Below are positions 36,075-44,650 of a DNA stretch of 64,000 nt, piece after piece (the first letter of the stretch is position 1; every line of letters starts with the position of its first letter). The stretch spans positions 62,001 through 126,000 of the forward strand of contig NZ_JAPWGX010000005.1 in assembly GCF_027213965.1 (NCBI RefSeq), written 5' to 3'. The translations under genes were made by a program, and so were the position numbers. Under the pieces are notes generated by a model that was given only the letters and a program-made list of their open reading frames with translations, had not been told where the DNA came from and did not search any database. The stretch comes from Maritalea porphyrae. GTDB lineage: Bacteria > Pseudomonadota > Alphaproteobacteria > Rhizobiales > Devosiaceae.

Positions 36075-36749
36075 CTAAAGCAGTTCGGTCAACTCCGACA
36101 TGCTGGATATGGTGTGGTTTGGCACAATATCGGTTTTGTTGGATTGGCCCTCTGCGTTGAACCATACAGAAACGGCACCGACCCCATTAGCACCCTTAAC
36201 ATCATGCGCCAAAGAATCGCCCACATGGCAAACCGTTGCGGGATTTTGAACTTTGGCAAGCTTGAACATCTCATGAAAAATCCGTGGATCCGGTTTCTTG
36301 AAAGAGAATTTTTCGCCCAACAGAATATGATCAAAAACACCTTCAAGCCCAGCGCGTTCTGGATCAGAATTGCCATTGGTTATAAGTACCAATTGGAACT
36401 GCTCTTTCAGTTGGCGCAAAACTTCCCGCGTATCGGGATACCAATAAACCGTGCCAAACCGAACATCTTCAAACAGCTGCATCGCCTGCTCTACGATCAT
36501 GTCGCAATCGGGGTGACCTACCAAAACGCGCTGGAATGACAATCGTCTGATCGTCAACATTTCCATAGCGTGCCCACGGCTTTGTTCGTATATCTCGTCC
36601 CGAGTGCTTCTCAGGACTTGAGCTGAAATCTGCAAGCCAAAGTCATCATATAGAAACGCCGAAACTGCGTTTAAAGCATCTTCCAATGTGCGTTGAAAAT
36701 CAAACAATGTTTGATCAGCATCAAATGAAACTGTCTTTATGCAAGTCAT
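36075..36749 (-). CDS. HAD-superfamily hydrolase
   Basis: 224 residues. Motif I SFDADQTLFDFQRTLEDAL (Asp nucleophile and general acid), motif II LVLITNGNS, motif III lysine in FKKPDPRIFHEMFK, motif IV CHVGDSLAHDVKGANGVGAVSVW. HAD-IA subfamily with a helical cap, as in YjjG or 2-haloacid dehalogenase-like phosphatases. Monocistronic. The substrate cannot be assigned. Confidence 0.9.
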   Translation of the reverse strand: MTCIKTVSFDADQTLFDFQRTLEDALNAVSAFLYDDFGLQISAQVLRSTRDEIYEQSRGHAMEMLTIRRLSFQRVLVGHPDCDMIVEQAMQLFEDVRFGTVYWYPDTREVLRQLKEQFQLVLITNGNSDPERAGLEGVFDHILLGEKFSFKKPDPRIFHEMFKLAKVQNPATVCHVGDSLAHDVKGANGVGAVSVWFNAEGQSNKTDIVPNHTISSMSELTELL

Positions 36750-36861
36750 TCAACTCTACTAGGCATTCAAACTGAACAAGTAAATAGGCAACCAAAAACG
36801 CCAAGTATGCACTCATGCTGGACCTAAGGGCCCAACAATAACCAATGCTACCCAACGTACG

Positions 36862-36926
36862 CCACAACAATTCGATTTAAATATTGTCAGGCTCAACTGC
36901 ACTGACCAAATTCGCAAGTTGGGAGC
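36862..36926 (+). repeat. 65-bp direct repeat, left copy (decayed promoter)
   Basis: Matches 37876-37940 at 61 of 65 positions with no gap. It contains TTGTCA (36884-36889) and, 17 bp on, CAAATT (36907-36912), where the right copy has the -10 box TAGAAT. Three of the four mismatches between copies fall in this hexamer, so the left copy has probably lost promoter activity. Confidence 0.9.
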
Positions 36927-37052
36927 GTTTGGTATTCTGGGAGCCGCGGCAGAATTATTGGGGCATTCTTGTTGAAAATCGTACCGGAAACATGCATGCA
37001 TAAGCCAATACATTTTGCAATTTTCATCAGAACTATTCTTTAAAGTAGTCCC

Positions 37053-37844
37053 ATGCGTCGAAAAACTGGCACAAAACTACCAGCACCTTATTTAAAGCGC
37101 GTCTCACTTATGGCCGATCAATTGGTAGACAAAACAGGCTACCCTTATGACTTGCCTTGGCTGCAGGACCGTGAGTTCGAGCTAGACTTTACAACACCTG
37201 TCACCATCATTGTTGGTGAAAACGGCACAGGCAAATCTACCCTGATTGAAGCCATAGCAGCGCATAGCGGTTATGATGAAGCTGGTGGCAGCAAAGACCA
37301 TGCTGCGGTGGACCACAGGAAAGCGATTGATAAAAGCGGGGCACTTTTAAAAGAGGTCCTCCGCGTAAGTTGGTTGCCAAAAGTTACAACCGGATGGTTT
37401 TTTAAGGCAGAAACATTTTTTTCTGTTGCGAGATATTTGGATGAGGTGGCCAGCCCATTTGCTGACTTCTTGTCAGCGAGCCATGGCGAAGGTTTCATCC
37501 GATTGTTTGAAGAACGCATGGCAGGGCAAGGCATATATTTTATGGACGAACCCGAAAGCGCCCTTTCCCCCCAGCGCCAACTCGAACTATTGCGCATTCT
37601 AAACAACATTCAAGAACGCGCAAATTCACAGGTGATAATGGCAACCCACTCACCTATCCTCATGGCACTGCCTAACGCTCGGCTCCTAGAAATCACCCAA
37701 AGCGGCATTAGCGAAACAAGCTATCGCAACACCCAGCACTTTAAGTTGTATCAGGCCTTCACGTCCGATCCAGAAGACTTCATCGAAGATGCGCTGCGAG
37801 ATGATGGGCTTAAGGAGTATTTGCGGTTGCGCAGGCAAGAATAA
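37053..37844 (+). CDS. Stand-alone ABC/AAA-type ATPase
   Basis: 263 residues. Walker A IVGENGTGKSTLIEAIA (about 54-70), Walker B IYFMDEPESALSPQRQLELLRIL (about 168-190) and switch MATHSPILMALPNA. No membrane or nuclease domain. The N-terminal YLKRVSL...YPYDLPWLQDREFELDF agrees with small AAA_15/21-type ATPases, supporting the early ATG, although no ribosome site is visible. It sits between two direct repeats, one of them the promoter of the next operon, which suggests it was inserted there. Role unknown. Confidence 0.85.
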   Translation: MRRKTGTKLPAPYLKRVSLMADQLVDKTGYPYDLPWLQDREFELDFTTPVTIIVGENGTGKSTLIEAIAAHSGYDEAGGSKDHAAVDHRKAIDKSGALLKEVLRVSWLPKVTTGWFFKAETFFSVARYLDEVASPFADFLSASHGEGFIRLFEERMAGQGIYFMDEPESALSPQRQLELLRILNNIQERANSQVIMATHSPILMALPNARLLEITQSGISETSYRNTQHFKLYQAFTSDPEDFIEDALRDDGLKEYLRLRRQE

Positions 37845-37875
37845 TTGCCAACCACCCGCGCCCGCCACAACAATA

Positions 37876-37940
37876 CCACAACTATTCGATTTAAATATTG
37901 TCAGGCTCAACTGCACTGACTAGAATCGCAAGTTGGGAGC
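37876..37940 (+). repeat. 65-bp direct repeat, right copy
   Basis: The second copy of the repeat at 36862-36926, exactly 1014 bp away. It forms the promoter and leader of the MotA/ExbB-like gene. Confidence 0.9.
37898..37926 (+). promoter_or_regulatory. Sigma-70-type promoter of the MotA/ExbB-like operon
   Basis: TTGTCA, a 17-bp spacer and TAGAAT (37921-37926); a start near 37933 leaves a leader of about 24 bases with GAGGG before the ATG at 37957. The spacing and boxes are close to consensus. Confidence 0.72.
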
Positions 37941-37956
37941 AATCGATCTGAGGGAA

Positions 37957-38994
37957 ATGTCGTTAATGGCGCAGTCATACGATCCATATCATCTTGCAAG
38001 TCCAACCGTTTATCTTGTGAAGATGATCATCTTCCTCATAATCGTTGGCATGGTGGCGGTAATCATTGCGCCTCAACTGGTGGAAGCCTTTTGGGCCAAC
38101 CCCTTCATTAACATCGTAATTTTGGCGGCATTGGGGATCGGCATCATCCTGTCGTTCCTGCAAGTTATGCGCCTATTCCCAGAAGTTCAGTGGGTGAATT
38201 CACTGCAGTCCGGGCAAATGGATGCGAATCGTCGGCAGCCTAAAATGCTATTGCCCGTCGCCGTGATTTTGCGTGACAACTTGGGGGAGACCATGATCAC
38301 CCCCGCATCTTTGCGCTCGATTTTGGATTCAGTGGGCAACCGCTTGGACGAAGCCAAAGACACTTCGCGCTATCTCACCAGTCTTTTGGTCTTCCTTGGG
38401 CTGCTGGGCACATTCTATGGCTTGCTGCAAACCGTTGGCTCGGTTGGCGACGTGATCAAATCACTCGACATTACCGCCGGGGATAGCGGCAACTTGTTCT
38501 CAAATTTGAAGAACGGACTTGAAGCCCCCCTATCTGGCATGGGCACGGCCTTTGCTTCATCCCTCTTCGGTCTATCGGGCTCGCTGATTCTGGGCTTTTT
38601 GGACCTGCAAGCGGGCCAAGCGCAAAATGCATTTTATACCGATCTTGAAGATTGGATGTCTTCAATGACCGAACTTGACCACCCCATGACCCAAATGCAG
38701 GTGGATCAAATGGGGCTTGATGGTGCGGGCATGCAAGAAATGGTCGCGCAATTGGGCGCCACGATGCAAAATTCCTCGTCATCCCAAAACGCCATTCGCG
38801 CCATGGCCGAATTGGCCCACGGATTGGACGGGCTGACCAAAATTATCCGGCAACAGCAAGATGACTTGCGCACCCACATCACCGATCAGGGCGCAAATAA
38901 CCAAAAAATGCGCGAGCTGGTGGACGCATTACTCAAAAGTGTTGAGCAAGAAGAAACGCCAGATAAACCAAACCCACGCACCAAGGGCAAATAG
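37957..38994 (+). CDS. MotA/TolQ/ExbB-family proton-channel protein
   Basis: 345 residues from the ATG at 37957; the ATG at 37966 is about as likely. Membrane helices near 25-50, 55-75 and a later pair (about 140-165, 185-215), with the family block LVFLGLLGTFYGLLQTVGSV and the ENGLEAPLSGMGTAFASSLFGLSGSLILGF-type motif. The C-terminal 100 residues are helical and soluble. Paired with an OmpA-domain protein (3-bp gap) it forms a stator-like complex distinct from TolQR and, with no flagellar gene near, of unknown job. Confidence 0.88.
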   Translation: MSLMAQSYDPYHLASPTVYLVKMIIFLIIVGMVAVIIAPQLVEAFWANPFINIVILAALGIGIILSFLQVMRLFPEVQWVNSLQSGQMDANRRQPKMLLPVAVILRDNLGETMITPASLRSILDSVGNRLDEAKDTSRYLTSLLVFLGLLGTFYGLLQTVGSVGDVIKSLDITAGDSGNLFSNLKNGLEAPLSGMGTAFASSLFGLSGSLILGFLDLQAGQAQNAFYTDLEDWMSSMTELDHPMTQMQVDQMGLDGAGMQEMVAQLGATMQNSSSSQNAIRAMAELAHGLDGLTKIIRQQQDDLRTHITDQGANNQKMRELVDALLKSVEQEETPDKPNPRTKGK

Positions 38995-38997
38995 GAT

Positions 38998-40014
38998 ATG
39001 GCGCGCGCAAGACGGCAAGCACGCCAAGACTATTGGCCCGGGTTCGTAGATGCGATGGCCAGCCTATTGCTGGTCATTATTTTCCTATTGTCCGTGTTCA
39101 TGCTGGCGCAATTTTTCCTGAGCCAAGAAATCTTGGGCAAAGATAGCGCCCTAACGCGCCTCAACAGCCAAATCGCTGAATTGACCGAATTGCTGCAGCT
39201 AGAGCGCACCAATTCAGAGGACCTGGAAACCACAATCGCTTCCCTGTCGGCTTCCCTTTCAGGTGCAGAAGCACAACGCGACAGCCTCAGCCAACAATTG
39301 GCCGGTCTTGGCGTGGGCACCTCAGAAAAAGACGGACAGATCGCCTCGCTTTCCTCTGATCTCGCCTCAGAACGCGAAATCAGTGCAGAAGCGGCTGCCC
39401 AAGTCGCCCTACTCAACCAACAAATGTCCGCTCTACGCTCCCAAATTGCAGCCCTTGAAGCCGCCCTTGGCGCTTCTGAATCCCGCGACACCGAAAGCCG
39501 CACCCGCATTGCCGATCTTGGTCGACGGCTCAACTTGGCGCTGGCTCAACGTGTGCAAGACCTGTCTAGATATCGCTCAGACTTCTTTGGGCAATTGCGC
39601 GAAATTCTGGCCGATCGCGACGATATAAGAATTGTGGGCGACCGCTTTGTGTTCCAATCAGAAGTGCTGTTTAGCGCCGGTGACGCGGAAGTGGCGGATG
39701 CTGGCTTGGCTGATCTCAACGCCCTCGCCAACGCCATCAAGCAACTCGAAACCCAAATTCCACCCGAGATTCCCTGGGTTTTGCGCATCGATGGACACAC
39801 CGATAAACGCCCCATCAAAACCGCCCGTTTCCCCTCAAACTGGGAATTGTCTGCAAGTCGGGCGATCTCTGTGGCAAAATATTTGGTGGATCAAGGCATC
39901 TCCCCCACCCGCCTCGTTGCCGCTGGATTTGGTGAATTCCAACCCATCGACCCAGGTGACACCGACGAAGCCTACCGCCGCAACCGCCGGATCGAGTTTA
40001 AGCTGACGGACTAA
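38998..40014 (+). CDS. MotB/OmpA-like peptidoglycan-binding protein
   Basis: 338 residues: one N-terminal membrane helix (MASLLLVIIFLLSVFMLAQFFL, about 18-40), a long coiled coil (about 45-185, repeated SQIAELTELLQLERTNSEDLETTIASLSASLSG) and a C-terminal OmpA domain (IPWVLRIDGHTDKRPI...SNWELSASRAISVAKYLVDQGISPTRLVAAGFGEFQPI...YRRNRRIEFKL) that binds peptidoglycan. Partner of the MotA/ExbB-like protein upstream. Confidence 0.9.
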   Translation: MARARRQARQDYWPGFVDAMASLLLVIIFLLSVFMLAQFFLSQEILGKDSALTRLNSQIAELTELLQLERTNSEDLETTIASLSASLSGAEAQRDSLSQQLAGLGVGTSEKDGQIASLSSDLASEREISAEAAAQVALLNQQMSALRSQIAALEAALGASESRDTESRTRIADLGRRLNLALAQRVQDLSRYRSDFFGQLREILADRDDIRIVGDRFVFQSEVLFSAGDAEVADAGLADLNALANAIKQLETQIPPEIPWVLRIDGHTDKRPIKTARFPSNWELSASRAISVAKYLVDQGISPTRLVAAGFGEFQPIDPGDTDEAYRRNRRIEFKLTD

Positions 40015-40036
40015 AAGCCCGTCATACGGAGTTCCA

Positions 40037-40660
40037 ATGCGTCTTTATTCCAGATGGCAAAATTCAGCTGGAGAACGAGTGCGCATTGCGCTCAACCTCA
40101 AGAGCATTGATTACGAATATGTCCCCATTAGCGCTCTATCTAAGCAGGAATATTTGCGCATCAACCCTCAAGGCTTGCTGCCGACGCTTGAAGTCGGCGG
40201 GAATTTTATCGCCCAATCTTCAGCGATTTTGGACTATTTAGAGGAAACCGTTCCAACACATCCCCTCTTGCCCACAGACCCAATCATCAAGGCCCAAGCA
40301 AAAGCCTTTGCGGCCCACATTTCGTCAGAAATGCACCCCCTAACGCAGATGCGCATTCAAAAAATGATCGGCACGGAATGTGCGCAAGACTGGGTTCAAC
40401 ATTGGCATAGGGTGGGGTTCAGCGCTCTTGAGCAAACCTTGAAACTAAAGAAAAAGAAAACCGATTTCTGTTTTGGCGAAGAACCGGGGTGGGCCGACCT
40501 ACATCTGATCCCTCAATTGGCCAACGCACGGCGCTTTAACGTTGACCTGTCGCCATATCCGCTTCTGCTGACAATAGAAGCACGTTGCATTGAACTTGGC
40601 GCATTCAAAAAGGCACGGCCAGAGAACCAAATTGACTATCCAGACCGCAAAGCAACTTAG
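40037..40660 (+). CDS. Glutathione S-transferase, maleylacetoacetate isomerase-like (zeta class)
   Basis: 207 residues. The thioredoxin-like part MRLYSRWQNSAGERVRIALNLKSIDYEYVPI carries the zeta-class SxSxxxR-like active site in altered form (RWQNSAGERV); NPQGLLPTLEVGGNFIAQSSAILDYLEE binds glutathione. A helical C-terminal domain follows. Tyrosine-degradation genes are not nearby, so the MaiA role is tentative. Confidence 0.85.
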   Translation: MRLYSRWQNSAGERVRIALNLKSIDYEYVPISALSKQEYLRINPQGLLPTLEVGGNFIAQSSAILDYLEETVPTHPLLPTDPIIKAQAKAFAAHISSEMHPLTQMRIQKMIGTECAQDWVQHWHRVGFSALEQTLKLKKKKTDFCFGEEPGWADLHLIPQLANARRFNVDLSPYPLLLTIEARCIELGAFKKARPENQIDYPDRKAT

Positions 40661-40676
40661 TCAATTCCCCCCCGTC

Positions 40677-40699
40677 ACCCTCGGGCCTGACCCGAGGGT
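40677..40699. repeat. Dispersed palindrome, ACCCTCGGG-CCTGA-CCCGAGGGT
   Basis: A 9-bp perfect stem with a 5-base loop, in the gap after the GST gene and preceded by CCCGTC. Same architecture as the palindromes at 11412, 11638, 27311 and 27416. It may also act as a transcription stop. Confidence 0.75.
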
Positions 40700-40826
40700 C
40701 CGGGGATGATGCAAGAGCGCACAAAGCTTTTGAATGATTTTCCAACCATGGGCTGGACCATTTGGACGACCAACACCCGCGCACCCACCAGCAGGAACCT
40801 ACGCCCTTCAGCAATCTAGGCTGAAC

Positions 40827-41297
40827 TCAGCCTTCAACACTCATGCCGATCGCTTGGTAGAATTCAACCGCACCATGTGGGTTATCACAAACAACTTTTA
40901 GCCGAACAACGTCGGATCCACGTTCTTGAAAACGCAGAAAAATATCGGCCATAAGCGCTTGCGCAATGCCGCGTCGTCGCCATTTTGGATGAACAGCAAT
41001 GTCTTTAACAAATCCGCTGGTCCAGCAATGTGCAAATGCAACCAGTTCGCGCGTGTCACGACTGACCACCGGAAAACACAAGCTAGAATCATACTCTGCG
41101 TCTTTTGCAACAATTGACCACCACTCATCATATTGTTGCACTTCACCACCGCCATTGGCGTAACACAGATTTAGCAATTGGCGTGCTTGGGTGGCATGTT
41201 CTGCCGGCGAAAAGGCAACAAGTTGGACGTCCTTTGGCCAGGTGCCATGCGGAATAGGATTACCCAAATTCATTGCAAGCGTTAGATAATCGCTCAC
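40827..41297 (-). CDS. GNAT family acetyltransferase
   Basis: 156 residues. The acetyl-CoA motif is VKDIAVHPKWRRRGIAQALMADIFLRFQERG (Q/RxxGxG/A pattern as RRRGIA), followed by VRLKVVCDNPHGAVEFYQAIGMSVEG. Substrate unknown. It lies 9 bp downstream of the ABC exporter gene, so the two share a transcript. Confidence 0.9.
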   Translation of the reverse strand: MSDYLTLAMNLGNPIPHGTWPKDVQLVAFSPAEHATQARQLLNLCYANGGGEVQQYDEWWSIVAKDAEYDSSLCFPVVSRDTRELVAFAHCWTSGFVKDIAVHPKWRRRGIAQALMADIFLRFQERGSDVVRLKVVCDNPHGAVEFYQAIGMSVEG

Positions 41298-41306
41298 ATG
41301 CCTCTC

Positions 41307-43160
41307 CTACTGTTGAAACTGCAGCTTCGCCAATTCAGCATAGCGACCACCTTTGGTCACCAACTGATCATGGGTGCCTTCATCGATGATATGCCCATCT
41401 TCAAGCACCAAAATACGGTCAGCATTTTTGATGGTGGCAAGGCGGTGGGCAACCACCAAAGTGGTGCGCCCAATCATCAAACGTTCAAGTGCTTGCTGCA
41501 CTTTGGTTTCACTTTCAGCATCCAGGGCGCTTGTGGCTTCATCGAGCAGCAAAATCGGCGCATCTTTTAGCAAAGCACGGGCAATGGCCACGCGTTGTTT
41601 CTGCCCACCGGACAACATCACCCCGCGTTCGCCCACAATGCTCTCATAGCCATGTTCTAAGCGCTGTACGAACTCATCAACCAAAGCCACTCGCGCCGCT
41701 TCGCGCACCTCTTCGTCGCTCGCATCAGGCTTGCCGAACCGAATATTGTCCGCAATGGTGCCCGAGAACATGATCGCGTCTTGTTCCACATATGCAAAGC
41801 GTTTGCGCAATTCAGTAAAATCGGCCTCGCGAACATCAATGCCATCCACCAAAATAGTGCCGCCACTCACATCATAAAACCGTTGCAACAATGCAAATAC
41901 GGTGGACTTTCCCGCACCAGAAGGGCCGACCAAAGCGATCGTTTCGCCAGATTTCACCTCAAAACTAATACCGTTCAGAACGCTTTCGTCGTTGCGGGTG
42001 AGATACTGAAAATGCACATCGTTAAATGATACTGTTGCCGGGCTTGGTACCGGAAACGCGACCGGATGCTTAGCGGCATCAATGCTGGGCTCTGTGCCCA
42101 AAATTTCAGTAATCCGCTCGGTTGCGCCGGCAACTGTTTGCAAAGTACCCAAAATCTCAGAAATGCCCGTAAGGGTTCCAGTTGCCATCATCGCATAAAT
42201 CAGGAACTGGCTGAGTTCGCCGACAGTGATTTGCCCGCTTGAAACCAATTGTGTGCCCAACCAAATCAAACCAACAATGCCTGAAGCGGTCAGGAAAATC
42301 ACAAAGGCGATCATCCCGGCACGCACCAGCAGGCGCGACACTTCAGACTGATAACTCGCCTCAGCATATTCGCCATATTCGTCATTGCGCTGCCCCTCAC
42401 GGGTAAACGCTTTAATCGTCTTAATGGCGCCAAAAGTCTCTGTGGCAAGGGCTGCCAGGTCAGCAATTTTATCTTGCTGCTTGCGCGAAAGACCCCGGAT
42501 ATATTTCCCCAACCAGACCACTGGAAACACCAAAACCGGAATAATGACCACAACAGCAGTCGCCAAATAAATCGAGGTGACAAACATCATAATCACCGCA
42601 CCAGCCAACATGACCGCCGAGCGCAAAACAACGGGCAAAGCGCTGTCCAGCGCACCGCGCACAATGCCCACATCTGAGGTAATGCGCGAAATCAACTCGC
42701 CCGTGCGGTTGGTATCAAAAAACACCACATCCATATTCATCAAATGATCAAACACCGCGCGCCGGATATCGGTAATCACCCGCATACCAATGACGGAGAT
42801 GAAATAGAACCGTGCCGCAGAAGCAACAGCCAGCACACCGGCGATGGCAATAATACCAATTGAGTAAGAATTCACCACCTCCAGATTTTGGGTGACAAAC
42901 CCTTCGTCGATTATGTTGCCCGCAAAAAATGGGATCGCCAGTGCAGCAAAGGCCGCAACCAGCAAAAACAATGCTGTAAACCCAAGTCGAAATGGATATT
43001 TTAGCAAAAACGGCAACAAAGCCTTGAGCGGCTCTGAGGAATTTGTTTGGCTTTCGCGATCCGCTGTCAGGATAATCTTTTCAAGACGCGATTTGCTATC
43101 GGTGCGCAAATTCGCGTCGTCACGCTTGTCCGTGGCTGGCTGGCTGGACAGATCAGTCAT
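41307..43160 (-). CDS. ABC exporter, fused permease and ATPase
   Basis: 617 residues from the ATG at 43160 (AAGGA nine bases upstream; the open frame starts at 43253). Type IV exporter half-transporter: six membrane helices (about 50-330) and an ATPase with Walker A GPSGAGKST, signature LSGGQKQRVAIARALL, Walker B ILLLDEATSALD and H-loop VVAHRLAT. MsbA/multidrug-like; a homodimer is expected. Upstream of rpmE-rcdA in divergent orientation, as in relatives. Confidence 0.94.
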   Translation of the reverse strand: MTDLSSQPATDKRDDANLRTDSKSRLEKIILTADRESQTNSSEPLKALLPFLLKYPFRLGFTALFLLVAAFAALAIPFFAGNIIDEGFVTQNLEVVNSYSIGIIAIAGVLAVASAARFYFISVIGMRVITDIRRAVFDHLMNMDVVFFDTNRTGELISRITSDVGIVRGALDSALPVVLRSAVMLAGAVIMMFVTSIYLATAVVVIIPVLVFPVVWLGKYIRGLSRKQQDKIADLAALATETFGAIKTIKAFTREGQRNDEYGEYAEASYQSEVSRLLVRAGMIAFVIFLTASGIVGLIWLGTQLVSSGQITVGELSQFLIYAMMATGTLTGISEILGTLQTVAGATERITEILGTEPSIDAAKHPVAFPVPSPATVSFNDVHFQYLTRNDESVLNGISFEVKSGETIALVGPSGAGKSTVFALLQRFYDVSGGTILVDGIDVREADFTELRKRFAYVEQDAIMFSGTIADNIRFGKPDASDEEVREAARVALVDEFVQRLEHGYESIVGERGVMLSGGQKQRVAIARALLKDAPILLLDEATSALDAESETKVQQALERLMIGRTTLVVAHRLATIKNADRILVLEDGHIIDEGTHDQLVTKGGRYAELAKLQFQQ

Positions 43161-43398
43161 ATTTTGATTTCCTTGAACGGCAAATTGTGGAGCTAAAATA
43201 GGTACTCCATGCGAACAACTCAATAGCCGTATGCACCAAAGCCTCAGATTCATCCCACCCAGCGCTTTTGCACACTTGCAGTTTCATCAAAGATCGGGTA
43301 GAACCCGCCCAACTGTTTCCCTGAGGTGGGCAGCAAGGCGTATTTTGGCGCCTGTGGAAAGCCCTTAACCTCATTATTTGAATTGAAGGCGCAACCAG

Positions 43399-43620
43399 AT
43401 GAAAAAAGACATTCATCCAGACTACCACATGATCAAAGTGGTTATGACAGACGGTACGGAATTCACCACTCGTTCAACTTGGGGTGAAGAAGGCCAAACA
43501 ATGCAGCTTGATATTGATCCAAAGACCCACCCAGCTTGGACTGGTGGCACAGGTCAATTGATGGACCGCGGTGGCCGTGTGTCTCGCTTTAAAGACAAAT
43601 ACAAAGGCATCTTGGGTTAA
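43399..43620 (+). CDS. rpmE: 50S ribosomal protein bL31
   Basis: 73 residues: [50 protein letters not shown]..., the Rhizobiales form of L31. It has no cysteines, so it is the zinc-independent (C-minus) type. AAGG lies about nine bases before the ATG. Monocistronic with a strong terminator. Confidence 0.97.
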   Translation: MKKDIHPDYHMIKVVMTDGTEFTTRSTWGEEGQTMQLDIDPKTHPAWTGGTGQLMDRGGRVSRFKDKYKGILG

Positions 43621-43645
43621 GCGATCCAGAGCTTTTAGCAGAATT

Positions 43646-43676
43646 AAAAAACCCGGCTGTTTTGGCCGGGTTTTTT
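43646..43676 (+). terminator. Bidirectional terminator between rpmE and rcdA
   Basis: A 12-bp perfect stem AAAAAACCCGGC / GCCGGGTTTTTT with a 7-base loop. T-runs occur on both strands, serving both convergent genes. Confidence 0.93.
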
Positions 43677-43703
43677 GTGTTCAAAATTCAATATGGAACC
43701 AAA

Positions 43704-44264
43704 CTACCCTTCAGTTTTGGCGCCAAAAGCATCGCGCAATCGCGCCAAATGGTTGTTGACCGGATTGACCTTTTGCTCCGCTTCTTCAGCGCCACCACGT
43801 TCCATTGCATCAAGCGCATGAATGCGTTTGTTTAAAGAATCAGCTTTCTCAATCATTTCGCGCATGGCCAAGGGCAGTGTTTCCCACATCGGCACGTCTT
43901 TATCCGCCATCTTTGTGTTCAATTCGACCCGTCGCTCTTCCGATTGAGCTTGCTCTTCGGTCAATTCACCCTCGCGCACGGCCCGCTGCAACAAAAGCCA
44001 ACTTGCCAGCTGCATCAAACGTGTCGTCAATTGCATAGATTGTGAGGCGTAAAGCAAAGACGCATCGCGTTCCAACAATTTGCTCGCCGCCCGACCATCG
44101 CCATCAAGATAGGCCGCAGCTTCTTCCACCAACTTCATGCCTTCGCGATAAAGCGTGTCAAAACCACCCGTCGCAACAATGCGAGGGCCAATGGATTGCG
44201 CGTCGCGCGGTTGATCAGATTGTGTCAATGGCCTACCTGCTTCAAATTCTTTCGCACACAGCAT
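43704..44264 (-). CDS. rcdA: RcdA (DUF1465), regulator of CtrA degradation
   Basis: 186 residues. The central block LLYASQSMQLTTRLMQLASWLLLQRAVREGELT is the strongly conserved part of the alphaproteobacterial RcdA family; the end is acidic and variable. In Caulobacter RcdA is an adaptor that helps deliver CtrA to ClpXP. Position beside rpmE and DUF1192 is the conserved order. Around 110 bp upstream is an imperfect CtrA half-site pair (TTAA-n7-GTAA, 44372-44386). Confidence 0.9.
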   Translation of the reverse strand: MLCAKEFEAGRPLTQSDQPRDAQSIGPRIVATGGFDTLYREGMKLVEEAAAYLDGDGRAASKLLERDASLLYASQSMQLTTRLMQLASWLLLQRAVREGELTEEQAQSEERRVELNTKMADKDVPMWETLPLAMREMIEKADSLNKRIHALDAMERGGAEEAEQKVNPVNNHLARLRDAFGAKTEG

Positions 44265-44399
44265 ATCTGTGTTTCTGCCTCATCGCTTTAACGCGATTCT
44301 ACATGGAAACACTTAACAAACAAAATTTGCCGATTTTGTGATGTGCGAATGTAATCGAGATATTTCGCTCGTTAACTTCTCAGTAACCCGCAAGTAAAC

Positions 44400-44426
44400 A
44401 AAAAAAGAGCCGAAAAAATCGGCTCT
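44400..44426 (-). terminator. Rho-independent terminator (minus strand)
   Basis: An 8-bp perfect stem with a 5-base loop; the minus strand continues TTTTTTTG. It ends the candidate sRNA or the DUF1192 transcript. Confidence 0.88.
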
Positions 44427-44497
44427 CGAAAGTTAACAGGGAGGCGTCGAACAGAGAGTAAAGAACCGCTCTGTCAGACCCAACAAGAATGTTGGAT
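44401..44497 (-). ncRNA. Candidate small RNA with anti-Shine-Dalgarno motif
   Basis: On the minus strand three hairpins follow each other: CCAACA/TGTTGG (44480-44495), ACAGAG/CTCTGT (44451-44474) and a Rho-independent terminator AGAGCCGA/TCGGCTCT plus seven T (44400-44426). The single-stranded link holds CCTCCC (44439-44444), as in several trans-acting Rhizobiales sRNAs. A CtrA box lies about 30 bases upstream of the presumed start, with TAGTTT as a possible -10. It could instead be the 3' UTR of the DUF1192 gene. Ends are approximate. Confidence 0.5.
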
Positions 44498-44520
44498 AAA
44501 ACTAAGTTAACCGATAAACT

Positions 44521-44535
44521 TTAATGCAACCTTAA
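44521..44535. promoter_or_regulatory. CtrA-binding box, TTAA-n7-TTAA
   Basis: TTAATGCAACCTTAA, an exact match to the alphaproteobacterial CtrA consensus, followed by C on the plus strand. It lies in a gap with no coding sequence, 23 bp above the candidate sRNA and within 260 bp of rcdA. Confidence 0.68.
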
Positions 44536-44650
44536 CCACCAACATTTTCTTAACCGTCACTTTTTTAACTCTAAAAGTTAGCGGGCTGTTGTTTGTAATC
44601 TGCCAACAAATGCACAGCACATTGACAACAAGAAACGAAGGTGGCTCTTG

